From: Lutraria lutraria | Lineage: Eukaryota; Mollusca; Bivalvia; Venerida; Mactridae | NCBI GenBank assembly: GCA_964023205.1 | Contig: OZ026840.1 | Coordinates: 10,154,603 to 10,218,602 of the forward strand | Direction: 5' to 3' | DNA: 64,000 nucleotides | Shown: positions 24,799-36,267 of the stretch, one piece after another | How positions within the stretch are numbered: position 1 is the stretch's first letter | How the letters are laid out: the number at the start of each line of letters is the position of its first letter | Notes under the pieces: model-generated | The model's input: the letters and a program-made list of their open reading frames with translations, nothing else | Told to the model about the DNA's origin: nothing | Databases searched by the model: none | Translations under genes and position numbers: made by a program

Positions 24799-24850
24799 AG
24801 GGGTAAAATACCCCCTGCTAAAGAAAGCAGGGGGTAAAATACCCCCTGCC
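24799..24850. repeat. GC-box palindrome GGGGTAAAATACCCCC
   Basis: Two copies of the near-palindrome GGGGTAAAATACCCCCTGC separated by TAAAGAAAGCA. The second copy can also pair with the first as a larger hairpin. Confidence 0.8.
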
Positions 24851-24901
24851 CAAATATTTATCTGGAGCCCTGACAATGTATATGTATCTCTTTTATTTCA
24901 G

Positions 24902-25206
24902 GTATGCCTGATTGTATGCCGTTAGGTCCTATGACATCATTAACACTGGATGCTATAGCAGGCCGAGAAGAAGACGCGGTGGTCGTCGATTACATACTTA
25001 AAGGTATGGAACGCCATATACACATTATTGAAACTAAATATAGAATAAACAGTGTTTACCGATCTTGGGTGTTTGTTGGTTTCGACAATATTTCTCCAAC
25101 TTTTATCAAAACTGCAAAGTCGGCAATGTACACGTATGCAACTAGTGGTACTATTTTCTGTTCTGTGATTGGGTCGAGGGACACATGTTTCAATACCATG
25201 ACATAG
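24902..25206 (+). CDS. Exon-like ORF, unknown protein
   Basis: Follows a strong acceptor (TCTCTTTTATTTCAG at 24886-24900). The first 32 codons (MPDCMPLGPMTSLTLDAIAG, then REEDAVVVDYILK) look coding and more GC-rich than the surroundings. A good donor (AAAG|GTATGG) follows at about 24996, so the exon may be only 24901-24996 with the rest to 25206 being read-through. I do not recognise the product; it may be a captured exon within the 24310-26565 inverted-arm structure. Confidence 0.35.
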
Positions 25207-25482
25207 GAAGGTATCACCTTCCAAAAACTAATTCCTGCCCCACCATTACGCATGATACACATACATGTACAAACGAGCAGTCTCAATTTCGTTGTTTTGA
25301 ATAACAGCTTTTTATTTGAATCCCTGATGCCAAAACGAATGTCTCTGATTAAGCATCGGCTAATCTGTATTTCTAATCAGGCGTAAAATTATATATAATT
25401 TATTTTTATTGACGTATGAACTATATGTACATTTTATCTTTACCAACATAAAAAGTTTTGTCGTCGTACCGATCCTATATTG

Positions 25483-25497
25483 GGGGGGGGGGGGGTA
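25483..25497. repeat. Poly-G tract
   Basis: A run of about 13 G residues in AT-rich DNA. A similar C-run is at 45921-45937. Confidence 0.9.
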
Positions 25498-25929
25498 TAG
25501 TGGAACCATGGTACATTTTTGTATTTTTGGAAACTGAACGATAGTACAGCTTTCCATAGCCGTCACGCGCATTAATTTGTATGCGGTCCTTATTACGTTT
25601 ATCTACATCCGCCATGCAATTGTTGAATTAGTTCCCGTTTCCTGTTACAGTGCAAGTCTATATAAATTCCATGAGTACTTTCAGTACTTTGATTTTTCTA
25701 AGCTAGCTAACTTGTGAACAATGTTGTTTGATTGTCCCAATGGTAATATTGTCTTTCACAATAGCACACGAGACAGTCAACACAGAGTAGCTAAGCGCGT
25801 AATAAGTATGACAATACATGAGATGTTATCAAAGTACTTGTTTTAACAATCTACGCATTTCATATTTCATTGCGTGTTCTTCTTCAGATAGATTATCGTT
25901 TTTTCGCGAAGGTGTCTAATCTCACTTTT

Positions 25930-26430
25930 GACCTATATTTCTTGGCATGACGTCAAAGTCAACTTTGTCGTATCTTTGCATTGTTGCATTTTCGCATTGT
26001 CGTAGCGAAAAAGCGAAAATACGACAAATGAAGGGCGACAATACGGCACCAAAAATGTGTCGTCTTTTCGCCTTACATCTGTCGTATCTTTGCTTTTTCG
26101 TGGCGACAATGTAACAATGCAAAAACACGACAAAGTCGACTTTTTCGCATTTTCGCATTGTTGCATTTTCACGTTCCGGTTGTACAAGCGCATGCGCACC
26201 AACTTGTATAAGGTTTATGTAAACTACCTGCGCATGCGTAACCGGAACACAAAGATACGAAAATGCAACAATGCAACAATGCGACAATGCAACAATGCAA
26301 CAATACGAAAATGTAATAATGCGAAAAAGTCGACTTTGTCGTGTTTTCGCATTGTTGCATTTTCGCCAAAGTCAACTTTGTCGTATTTTCGCTTTTTCGC
26401 ATTTTCGCTTTGTTGTGGCGAAAAAGCTAA
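25930..26430. repeat. Palindromic CGAAAATGCAAC minisatellite
   Basis: Dozens of short words GCATTGTTGCATTTTCG, AAAGTC[AG]ACTTTGTCG, GCGAAAAAGCGAAAA and their reverse complements, arranged so that the left half largely mirrors the right half. At its centre (26171-26251) GTTCCGGTTGTACAAGCGCA pairs with TGCGCATGCGTAACCGGAAC. ORFs on both strands (25922-26544) are a by-product of the repeat. It resembles a fold-back element core. Confidence 0.75.
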
Positions 26431-26565
26431 TGGGACTTTAACATTTAGCATTAGGAATAGAAGTATTTCTAATCTACCAGGCAAACAGTTAAACTGTGTA
26501 GCTTTTCCTTGGTAATTGTGGTGAATTGGCCTAAAGATGTGCATTGTGTCAAGACTTTATATAGC

Positions 26566-27204
26566 ATAGGTCTTAATATTTTAAGGATGGCTTTATCTAA
26601 CACACTTAAACGTCACTCCTTGCAGTACTCTCAGTGCTATGGTTTGAATCCGTTTCAACATGGCAACTTTCACTGTATTGTTGGAGGTCTGACGATTACT
26701 TGGTAAATAGACATTATGTTCTACTGGCAAAATACTGTAAAGAAAAGGGAAGTGGAAATAAGCCAAAAATGAACAAAATTTTGAATTTATGAATTCTTTG
26801 TAATTATATATATATATATAATTAAAGGTAAAAATGTCCCGGATTCTTTACTAACTTTATTTCTTATTAAAAAATCAATATACATTGTAGTTGTAAAATA
26901 ATGCTAGATCACTTTTTAAAATCTGTTTATTAAATGAACAATGAACCCCAACCCGTTTCACTTAAATCATCAGGGGGTATGGATGGTTACATCTTTACAA
27001 ATTTTTTATATACATGTATATCAATATAAGAACATAAACGAGCATCCTTAGCCCATGTTGACCTTTTTCAGTAGGTAAAAAAATATATTATAAGAGCTCA
27101 TAGAACCCCTGGGTTGCAAAAATATCTTTTCACAAAGTTTACCTTTTGCAAAGAACTGAATGTCCAATTCAACTACATCAGGGATATACTATGCTTATTA
27201 CAGA
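26566..27204. other. No gene seen
   Basis: Includes a repeat word shared with 18790-18870 (26565-26660) and a TA run at 26808-26820. Nothing else supported. Confidence 0.4.
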
Positions 27205-28031
27205 ACAGAACAGAAACTTTATTAAGACTTGAGCATAGCAGCTCATCGTCATAACATATACATATATATACATACTATTATGCAAACATGCGTGTACAAT
27301 AAATATAATGACTTAATAAATAGTAATTCAGTACATGTATAATGGAAAAAAATATGAGATCGTATTTATCAACCTAAAACTAAGTAGAGTCAAGTATAAT
27401 AAATAAAGTAAAGTAAAGTGAGAATGCTGTTATCATATTATACGCGATTCATACATACATCTTAAGTACATCATATATTTTGTTCATTTCTAAGTTTAAA
27501 AGACTTATTGCAAAAAATACATAATTTATTAGGAATATTTCTATTTGTTTCATTTAATACTAGTAACAATTTGTGTATATTAGGTCTAGTTCGATAGAAT
27601 CTGGGAACAAAACTTTTTCTAAGTTGACTGTACAAAGCGCAAATAAAAACAAAATGAAAATATCTTCTACATCTAATAAAGTGCAATAATTACACAGTCG
27701 TTCATTCCTATGAATATTCAAATGTCGACCAGTCTCACTTAATAATTGATGAGAAGAAAGTCTTATTTTTGACATTATGTTTCTATATTTCTTATTTTGC
27801 AGTATTTTAAGATTGTGCTCCTTGTAATGACAAGTTGAGTTCCTTGTATATCATCATTTGCGGTGACATATTCGCACTAGTACGCCAACTATTTACATAT
27901 ATATCTTTAATTCGTAATTTAAATATATTGACGAATGTTTTCATATTTATTGATTCCGGGTAATACCACACTTCTGAAAATCCAGTTTGATTAAGTAGCT
28001 CACGAACTTCAAGTATATACCCATGTGGTGT
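27205..28031 (-). pseudogene. LINE ORF2 C terminus and 3' end (interrupted)
   Basis: Minus strand, from the element junction: TPHGYILEVRELLNQTGFSE, NIFKLRIKDIYVNSWRTSAN, then after a frameshift IRLSSHQLLSETGRHLNIH, RNERLCNYC and finally PNKLCIFCNKSFKLRNEQNI. This is the typical APE-LINE tail with a Cys motif. The 3' UTR ends with AATAAAG and a (CTGTT)n tail at about 27205-27222. The 5' continuation of the same ORF lies 12 kb away at 40051-40290, because element 28032-40050 inserted here. Confidence 0.85.
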
Positions 28032-28082
28032 CTGTAGCAACGTTAAATCACGGTGCGAATACCACGTGACTTTTTGCTAAGG

Positions 28083-28119
28083 ATGGGTGCTCCAACAATG
28101 GCGGATTCCGTCGATTCAG
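28083..28119 (+). other. First-exon-like start inside a TIR
   Basis: ATG at 28083 or 28098 reads MGAPTMADSVDS and meets a good donor (CAG|GTAAGA). An acceptor TGATTTCAG lies at about 28686, followed by a CxxC-containing frame (CKVCQKDVNLSLH). The same sequence is mirrored in the right arm, so both arms carry an outer promoter/first-exon-like unit reading inward. The phase of the two pieces does not join cleanly, so real splicing is uncertain. Confidence 0.4.
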
Positions 28120-29770
28120 GTAAGATTTTTCATTCTTGTAGTCTTATATGTACTTTATATTTAAAAAGCTCTTCGCTAGAGCCCGGCCATTTCAAAAACT
28201 CACCCTCGGTTGTAGATTATTTAGCATAATATCCCCTAGTTAAATCGTAAAGTGTCACCGCGCATTTTTCATATACACAATGTAAGTAGCTAATGTGGGG
28301 TGAATTTTTTATATTTTAATGAATTATCCCCTTTGGGCGGATTTACAGGGTTGTTAATTTGGTGCATGATAACAAAACGCCTTTCTAACACGTTACAATC
28401 AAATATTGTCGGTTAATTCTCCAATTTGAGATGTTATGGTCAGGAAGATGACAATGCTAATGATGGGTGACAAAAATATTATGCTAATGTTGGGTGAAAA
28501 TGCTAAAGATGGGTGTCATAAAAATGTAAGAACTTTCATGCTTGTTAACTGGCTCCAGATATGCTTTTTTCACAAATTTTAGTTTTATCGGTCGGCACTT
28601 AGCCAGAAGCCATTGTCGAAGAATACGGATATCTTGTTTATAACATACAGTGATCAGTGATTATTTGCAATGTTTTCTGATTTCAGATGTAAAGTGTGTC
28701 AAAAAGACGTAAACTTGTCACTTCACGCTGCGACCCGACGTCGAAAAGGAGTTTCAATACAAAAAAACTGACAACGTCATCTACACAGTCACAAAACCCT
28801 ATAATGGCACAATGTCAACAGTTGGTCTGCAAGAAAGCGAACATAACAAAGTATGGAAGAAAATGGAGTTATTGCTCGTTAACAAAACGAGATCAATTCG
28901 TTTAGTGGCACTTTCGTATAAAGTTATCAACAGGTTTTGATATGAACGGAGCATTGAAAACAGGGAGACTAGATTTAATTGAGTTACTTCAATGACAATA
29001 CTGATATGTGCAACAGTATCCACACTCTCCAAAAGACATACATTTATATACATGTTGTTTATTTAATTTAAATTTCATGTTTTGTGTATCATTGTCTTTG
29101 GTTTATGTAACGCATCTGTTGTATCCACCATGCAAACTGAAAACAAGTAAATATCATTCGAAGTAATTTTAATGATCTAAGCACGTTTAGAATCAGAGAT
29201 TAATCATAATGATAATAAAGAGCAGATCCAATGTGTAATTGTGTTGTTTATATTGGCATTTCGTGACAATGGAACGTTATGGTTCAATCACTATAGCTTT
29301 TCATAGCAGCTGGCATGGTATGTACTTTTAAACACTGGAGACGAGTGGTATTAAATCGAATAAATACACACATGTATGGCTTGCAGTAGTTAAAAACAGA
29401 CAAACATGTATATAATACACCATTTAATAAAATATTTACAACATCGGGAACAATATATATTGCTCATCATTTTTGTTAACCACAGTTATAGAACGAATTA
29501 ACAGTTCGTGGTGACGAATTAGTCATGAAAAAAAGAAAAGCGAATGTCACTATAAGGGTTCTGTAACAAGTGACGGGTTATTGCAACAAATACATCAGTC
29601 CCTGCCGGACTAATGGGTGTACATCTTTTAGTCTGACCAAAAAAATAAAAGGATTTATAATCTATACCTTTTTGCTCAACTAGTAACTACTAACTACACC
29701 CTAAGTTGAATAAACCTAGCCTAGATATTTGTTCGAGTAATCAAACTGTACAGACGGAAGGTAAACGTAT

Positions 29771-29874
29771 AGTCCCCTCCGATTCAAAGAGGTTATATAC
29801 AGTGTAAGGTGATTCTTTGGTCAAATTTTATTTGCCGAACCCCTTTGCTCCGATGAAACCAGGAGGGGACTAAA
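29771..29874. repeat. Small inverted-repeat element (TAGTCCCCTCC ends)
   Basis: TAGTCCCCTCC at 29771 and GGAGGGGACTA at ~29864-29874 form an inverted pair around 80 bases. It is a possible MITE inside the inner element, without a clear target duplication. Confidence 0.4.
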
Positions 29875-31687
29875 AATAATGTCATACATATAACTAAATG
29901 ATTTAATTTTCCATTGGTAGATCTTATCATTGAATATTACTGAAAATAGAGCAATGCTCTGAATACATTATACTTATACCCAGAACTCGGAATGCTTGTA
30001 TTTAGCACGAAAACGCTAATTTGACAGTATAAAATTTGAAAATCTTAATAATATATTGATTTAGAAATACGATTTAAACAGATTGCTTGTCTGTTAAATT
30101 CAGTTTGCAAGTAACATCTCAGATAAATAATGATGGTGAGTATGAATATGTAATTTATTACGGAAACAGCCAAACAGAAATAGCGAATGTAGAAGAATGT
30201 AAAACGTGATAGTCATTTTTGTTATCGAGGAAAATGTTCATCTACCACTTAACACTGAGTTGTATCGTTCTTCTTTATCTTGGTAATACAATACACATGA
30301 ATCTACTTCCGGTCTACAGGAAGCAACATGTTCTGGATATAAGCAACATGTTCCGGATATTTCTGTCACTGGGTATATAAAATTCACAAATGAGCCAGCC
30401 CGTGCGGTTTCCAACACACTGCAGTCATTCTGGCCTCAAATTCTAAAACGACGTCAACAAAATAATAAAACAACAAAGTTGTTTTGTTTTTGTGAAGATA
30501 TCAGTTTACCTAAGTGTTACAATATATATCTCCACTTGCAATGGATTAAGCCACATTGTCAAGTGTCACGGAACGAATTGTTGATACGCAAGAACTTCGT
30601 CGTTTTCTTTCATACTTTGTTCATGTTGACACTAACCTACTATTTCTGCAGCATTATTCGCATCAGCTATTGAAAGGTTTACACTTGTTTCGCCATCCTC
30701 ATGGATACATCTTAAGTCACTATCGAACTTTTCGGCATGTTTAACCGTGTGTTCCTGTATCTTTGTCACTGTAAACTCCGCAAGTCTTTCACATCCTCTT
30801 ACTTTTCAATGGCTTAGTCGTTGTGTTTTAAGGATTGGATACCCTTGGACTGTGTAGAGAATTGCGATGTGATTTTAAGTCTTTTTCGGTGCGCTGATGA
30901 CAGCGCGCATAAGTACTTCTTATGGGTTTTTTGTTGCTGGCATTGTCAGTTGGTGGAAATATCAAGTTTTTTTTGCATTGGAAGTCTCTTTTGGAGCCTG
31001 TTCACAGCGTGCAGTGACAAGTTTACGTCTTTTTGACACACTTTACACCTGAAATCAGAAAGCATTGCAAATAATCACTGATCACTGTATGTTATAAACA
31101 AGATATCCGTATTCTTCGACAATGGCTTCTGGCTAAGTGCCGACCGATAAAACTAAAATTTGTGAAAAAAAGCGTATCTGGAGCCAGTTAACAAGGATGA
31201 AAGTTCTTACATTTATATGACACCCATCCTTAGCATTTTCACCCAACATTAGCATAATATTTTTGTCACCCATCATTAGCATTGTCATCTCCCTGACCGT
31301 AACATCTCAAATTGGAGAATTAACCGACAATATTTGTTTGTATCGTGTTTGAAAGGCGTTTTGTAATCATGTGCCAAATTAACAACCATGTAAATCCGCC
31401 CAAAGGGGATAATTCATTAAAATATAGAAAATTCACCCCACATTAGCTACTTACATTGTGTATATGAAAAATGCGCGGTGACACTTTACGATTTAACTAG
31501 GGGATATTATGCTAAATAATCTACAACCGAGGGTGAGTTTTTGAAATGGCCGGGCTCTAGCGAAGAGCTTTTCTAATATAAAGTACATATAAGACTACAA
31601 GGATGAAAAATCTTACCTGAATCGACGGAATCCGCCATTGTTGGAGCACCCATCCTTAGCAAAAAGTCACGTGGTATTCGCACCGTG

Positions 31688-32137
31688 TTAAATGTCGCAT
31701 CGACGCTAAATGTCGCAATTGACGTTATATGTCGCAAGGCTGACGCTAAATGTCGCAACCAACGCTAAATGTCGCAAAACCTCTTGACGCTATATGTCGC
31801 ATATGTAACGCTAAATGTCGCAACAAATAGCACTGACGCTATATGTCGCATCTGTAACGCTAAATGTCGCAACAAATAGCACTGACGCTATATGTCGCAG
31901 CATCAACGCTAAATGTCGCACTCCTATATCAACCTTTATAATGCAGAGTTATCGTTCCCGCTACATCCCTACACACTCGAATATGTTTAATAAAATATTG
32001 TTTATCCGCTCATAATAATGTTTAGCTTACCCCCTCTTAATTTTTTTCCGTGATTTGCTGGTTTGAATTGGGATTTTATTTTTTATCTTGGCATTTATTG
32101 TATATCGCCGTCGCCGGTATGTGCATGTGTGTGTGTT
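31688..32137 (+). repeat. Left arm of the outer element with 15-bp motif array
   Basis: Eleven ACGCTAAATGTCGCA/ACGCTATATGTCGCA-type motifs within ~235 bp, followed by sequence mirrored at 39645-39840 (AACTCTGCATTATA, then GGGTAAGCTAAACAT and ACACATGCACA). The left arm has one extra ~49-bp duplication (CTGTAACGCTAAATG...) relative to the right, explaining its two extra motifs. Confidence 0.9.
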
Positions 32138-32639
32138 GATAGAATAAGGCGTGATTGACTTGCACACTAAAGATATGATGTTTGTTTGTTTCATCAGGTT
32201 TAACGTCTATTTCAACATAAGTTCAGTCATATCATGGCGGGCAATTATCAAAACCAGCTTTCCTGAATTTCATTTAGGTCTTAGTTTAAACTTTATTTCA
32301 AATTATATTTTCAAACATACACACATACATACGTGAATTGTGATAGTTACTAAGATAGGATATTTTGGATTGGAAAACAAGGATTACTTATATAAATTCC
32401 TCTCCATGTGAAAGAAAGCTATGAGTCATGAAAAATACATGGTCAGTGATAGATAATTAATAATACATTAATGTAAAAATAATGTTAGATGTTTGAAAAC
32501 AGATTGTTTGAGAAAAAAATACTAAAAATGGTGGTTTCATGTTCACGGCACGTGGTCAGTCAGGAACAGGGAGATCGGCCTACTCGAATCGTTTTGTTGC
32601 TATAATGTAACGCTGGACGTCAAGAAACAAAGATTCGTT

Positions 32640-33887
32640 TTCTTCGTAGGAGAGTCTTTCAGAGCCATTCAAGAGGTTTGATAGGACAAATGGACATTTG
32701 GTATAGTTCGGACATCGCATAAGAAAGTGTTCGACTGTTTCTGTGGATCCACAGGTTCATAAGGGAGAATCGACGAGAGACCGCCTGTGAAGGTCATGAT
32801 ACAGAGAACTGCATCCGAGTCGGAGACGTGTGTGTAGAATTTGTCCGATGCGTGAGCCACAGTTAAACAGAGGTGAAGACCTTGCTTTGTTTGTTTTGAG
32901 AGCTGATTTAAATGATTGCAGTGTGAGTGCATTTTGTATAGATGTAGGTAACTGATTCCATTGACGTAATGTGTTTGGAAGAAATGAGGAGCTGTACGAT
33001 TGTGTATTTATTTTAACTTGTCTTAGGTGTCTTAAGGTGTATGTGTATTGTTGGTTTTGATTTGTATTAGGAATCAGATTTGACAAATAGGATGGAGTGA
33101 GACCATGTATCATTTTATAGAAAAGAACAAGACGGTGATGTTTTCTTCTCTCTATAAGGGTTTCCCATCTTAGATCATGGAGTAGTTTCTCTATGTTGCA
33201 ATATTTTGTAGCTCCTGTACAAATTCGCGCAGCTTCGACCTGGACAGATTCGATTTCATGTATTAAGAAGTCACTGCAGTTGTCCCACACAACGTCTGAA
33301 TATTCTAAGATAGGCCGAATGAAAGAGATATACATCCTTTCAAGACACGATCGGTTTATAAGAAATTTAAGGGACCTCATTATGCCGATGCGTTGCCAAG
33401 CTTTCTTTAGAGTAAGTGAGATGTGGGTGTCCCACTTCAGATTTGCAGAAAATGTAAGTCCTAAGTGTTTATGGCAGTTTACCTCTGCAATATTTACATG
33501 ATTCATAGACAATGGAGGATATATGGGCTTGTTTCTCTTCCTACTGAATATTATAGATTCTGTCTTCGAAGGGTTGAATGAAACAAGCCAGGCCTGGGAC
33601 CATGCATGAATGGTTGCTAAGTCAGGATTTAACGTGATTGATGCTGCAGCTGGATCTTCTACTGTAATATAGAGACTAGTGTCATCTGCAAAGAGTCGTA
33701 TGTTGGATTTGATTGAAGAAACGATGTCATTAATGTAGGTAATAAAGAATAGAGGACCTAAGATAGAACCTTGAGGGACACCCGCGTTGATGGATAATCA
33801 AGAAGAAGTAGCATTTGCATAGACAACACGTTGCTTGCGATTGGACAAATAAGAAGAAACCCATGACAAGAGAGAGTCACATATACC
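32640..33887 (-). pseudogene. LINE-1 (host): RT motifs to C-terminal zinc knuckle
   Basis: Minus strand: SLGICDSLLSWVSSYL, VPQGSILGPLFFITYIND, LFADDTSLYI (motif C), FNPSKTESIIFSRKR, then a 251-codon frame (33512-32757; RPILEYSDVVWDN, RRKHHRLVLFYKMIHGLTPS, WNQLPTSIQNALTLQSFKSA). It is followed by CGSTETVEHFLMRCPNY, a Cys/His motif typical of this LINE type. The 5' half of the same RT is at 35729-36150, separated by LINE-2. A frameshift at about 33785-33795 and the LINE-2 insertion show it is dead. Clade (CR1/Daphne-like) is uncertain. Confidence 0.88.
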
Positions 33888-33896
33888 AAGAGAATT

Positions 33897-35719
33897 ATTA
33901 TTATTATTATTATACCATATTTATATAGCCCTTTTTTCATGTAATTACACGTTCAAAAGTGCTGTACAATCACGATTACGACATGGTTAAAACAATATGT
34001 AATAAATACAAACATGTTAGTCAAAAATGATATGGGTAAAATATATACAACTATGGACAAAATTATAAGTCAACAAATCCACCATTAATTTATGCATACA
34101 AGTAAGGTACACAATAATTCTAAAATGATTCAAGTCCGGTTGGCTTCGTAAGCTGTTTGGCCAGTCCACACGCGCATTACTCCACCAGCCGGTGTTCACT
34201 GTTCACTACGCAACGTCACTGAATGTTTACTAAAGGTACATTAAATTAAATTAGTGTTTCAAGAAAAGCGTCAAGATACCACTGCTACAAGAAACCGTCT
34301 CCAAAAGTATAAAGATACTACCTTTAAAGAGACCCCCATACTCAAAGGAATTAAATACTATCTAAGAAGTAAAACCTAATAGCCTGAGTAAGCTTTTGTA
34401 AAATAGTGCGTTTTCAGCGCTTTCTTGAATGACGGTAGTGTTTTACTGTCTCTGAGTGCAGTTGGCAGTGCATTCCAGAGCTTAGGTGCCGCGGCCGTGA
34501 AACATCGATCACCGAACGTGACAGTCCTCATCCTCGGCACAACTAGAAGAACAGAGTCATATTTAGACCTAAGCTGTCTTTGTGGAGTATATACTTCCAA
34601 CATACTTCTGATGTAGCCAGGGGACTTTCCATTTAGTGCTTTGAATACATGAGTCAACACCTTGTACTCCACTCTGTATTGTACGGGAAGCCAGTGAAGA
34701 TCCTTCAGCACAGGGGTGATGTGATTGTAACGTGGTGTCCGTGTGATGAGGCGGGCGGCTGTATTTTGAATATTTTGTAGTTTGTTCAGAATGATTTTTG
34801 GGGAACCGCACAGTAACGAATTGCAGTAATCCAGCCTTGATGTTACTAACGAATTGATAAGGGATTTTGTTGCATCAACAGTCAAATATTGTCTGATTTG
34901 ACCTATTTGTCTGATCTGCATGAAACACGACCTTGAAACAGAGTTAACATGTTTATCCATGTCCAAATGTGAATCCAGCATGGCACCGAGGTTTCTCACC
35001 ATCGATGATGATCTGATCACAGCGTCGCCAACTTTCACAGTTAGATTCTCGGCTGTTCTGGCATTTCGTTTCGGTACAAACAGGATTACCTCTGTTTTGT
35101 CAGCATTTAATTTCAGCAAATTTGCTTTCATCCAGTGTAAGATATCCTTCAGACAAGCTTCAATTCGTTGTAGTGTTTCATCACGCGAGACGCAATCTTT
35201 TGGTTTGAATGCCATATACAATTGTGAGTCATCAGCGTAGAAATGATATTGTAGTTGGTGCTTTCTGCAGATTTCACCCACTGGTTTTGTGTACATGATG
35301 TAGTTCTTCGGACCAAGCACAGAACCCTGTGGTACACTATAGTTCATCAGTACTGGTTTTGAAAGTTCACCATCTATACACACAGTCTGGTAGCGGTCAC
35401 ACAGATAGGATTTCATCCACTCTAATGGCTTGCCCGTTATACCGAAATGATTTTCAAGTCTGCGTAGGAGAGTGGTGTGATCAATGGTGTCAAATGCTGC
35501 TGATAAATCAAGCATTACCAGGACCGTAGCTTTATTCTGATCTAGAGAACAAAGGATGTCATTTTGCACACGAAGTAGAGCAGTTTCAGTAGAGTGGAAT
35601 TTTCTGTATGCGGACTGACGTTCTTCGTGGAGATTATGCAGTGTTAAATGCTCTTCTAGTTGAGCATCGACTACCTTCTCAAGAACTTTGGAAATGAAAG
35701 GTAAGTTGGACACAGAGAG
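33897..35719 (-). mobile_element. LINE-2: 5'-truncated L2/CR1-type LINE inserted in LINE-1
   Basis: Open minus-strand frame from the 5' junction (~35715) to 34376. Order: ISKVLEKVVDAQLEEHL, VLVMLDLSAAFDTIDHTTLL (motif A), VPQGSVLGPKNYIMYTKPV, YHFYADDSQLYMAF (motif C), VTSRLDYCNSLLCG, LKDLHWLPVQYRVEYKVLTH and the usual WNALPTALRDSKTLPSFKKA ending. A 3' UTR with an (AAT)n tail ends at 33897. The target duplication is AAGAGA[AG]TT (33888-33896 and 35720-35728). The ORF carries no stop in ~430 codons, so the insertion is young, but it is 5'-truncated (no endonuclease). Confidence 0.93.
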
Positions 35720-35728
35720 AAGAGAGTT

Positions 35729-36150
35729 TTGAAAGAAGACCACGATGCCAGACTCTGTCGAATGCCTTCGATATATCACAAAAGACTACTCGCACTTCCT
35801 TTCCTTCGTGGAGTGCTTGACATATGTCGTTGTGAAGAAATGCTAGTTGGTTAACAGTCGAGTCTCCTTTGATAAAGCCGGACTGGAAAGGAGTGAGGAG
35901 ATTGTTCATTACAAGATAGTTGTAAAGATACTTATGAACACAACGTTCCATGAGCTTACCGATGCAGCTAAGAAGGGAAATCGGACGATAATTTGATGGT
36001 TTGGAAGGATCGGACTTTTTGAAAATAGGCGTTACATTGGCTAGTTTCCAGGAGTCGGGGAAGAAAGAAAGGTTCCTAATCAGTACTAACCACATTCTAT
36101 CCGTAAGCTTCTGCCAAGCTACCCCACATAATTTAGAGGTGGAGGACAAT
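35729..36150 (-). pseudogene. LINE-1 (host): RT N-terminal half
   Basis: Minus strand: RNLSFFPDSWKLANVTPIFK, KPSNYRPISLLSCIGKLMER, TPFQSGFIKGDSTVNQLAFL and VVFCDISKAFDRVWHRGLLS (motif A). The frame is cut at KL by LINE-2 and resumes at 33887 as NSLGICDSLL, the expected continuation. Upstream of 36150 the LINE stops, so it is 5'-truncated. Confidence 0.9.
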
Positions 36151-36189
36151 AGGGTGTAATGTCAGTCAAATTTGTCACGGACAGCATGA

Positions 36190-36264
36190 GTCTCGTCCGG
36201 TGTTCGAACTCACAACCTCTCGATCATCAGACAAACGCTCTAACAACTGAGCTAGCCAGGCGGG
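36190..36264 (-). repeat. tRNA-derived SINE head
   Basis: Minus strand: TGGCTAGCTCAGTTGTTAG (box A) and GGTTGTGAGTTCGAACACC (box B) are close to consensus and correctly spaced. The ends do not pair as an acceptor stem, and the sequence runs on into SINE-like body (to ~36150). It is the best-preserved Pol III promoter in the window. Confidence 0.7.
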
Positions 36265-36267
36265 CAC

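Larger units (their letters stand above)
28049..31687. mobile_element. Inner long-TIR element, CAC...GTG ends
   Basis: Ends CACGGTGCGAATACC and GGTATTCGCACCGTG; arms of about 680 bp (28049-28731 and ~31005-31687). The target TTAAAT is duplicated (28043-28048 and 31688-31693). The right arm of the host element (40020-40050) shows the same site with one TTAAAT, an internal empty-site control. The arms contain repeated GCTAA[TA]G[AT]TGGGTG words (near 28077, 28456, 28478, 28502 and mirrored). The 2.3-kb centre has no long ORF, so the element is non-autonomous or decayed. Confidence 0.9.

Noticed and set aside
25922..26544. Several overlapping ORFs of 77-152 codons
   Set aside because: They lie on both strands across a palindromic minisatellite and have repeat-driven composition.
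32757..36150. One continuous LINE on the minus strand
   Set aside because: Two different RT types are present (FADDTSLYI and YADDSQLYM), with a target duplication separating them.
36190..36264. A functional tRNA gene on the minus strand
   Set aside because: Boxes A and B are good, but acceptor-stem pairing fails and SINE-like sequence continues. The same reasoning applies to 6048, 21805, 39545, 48808, 52864, 55918, 61155 and 62158.
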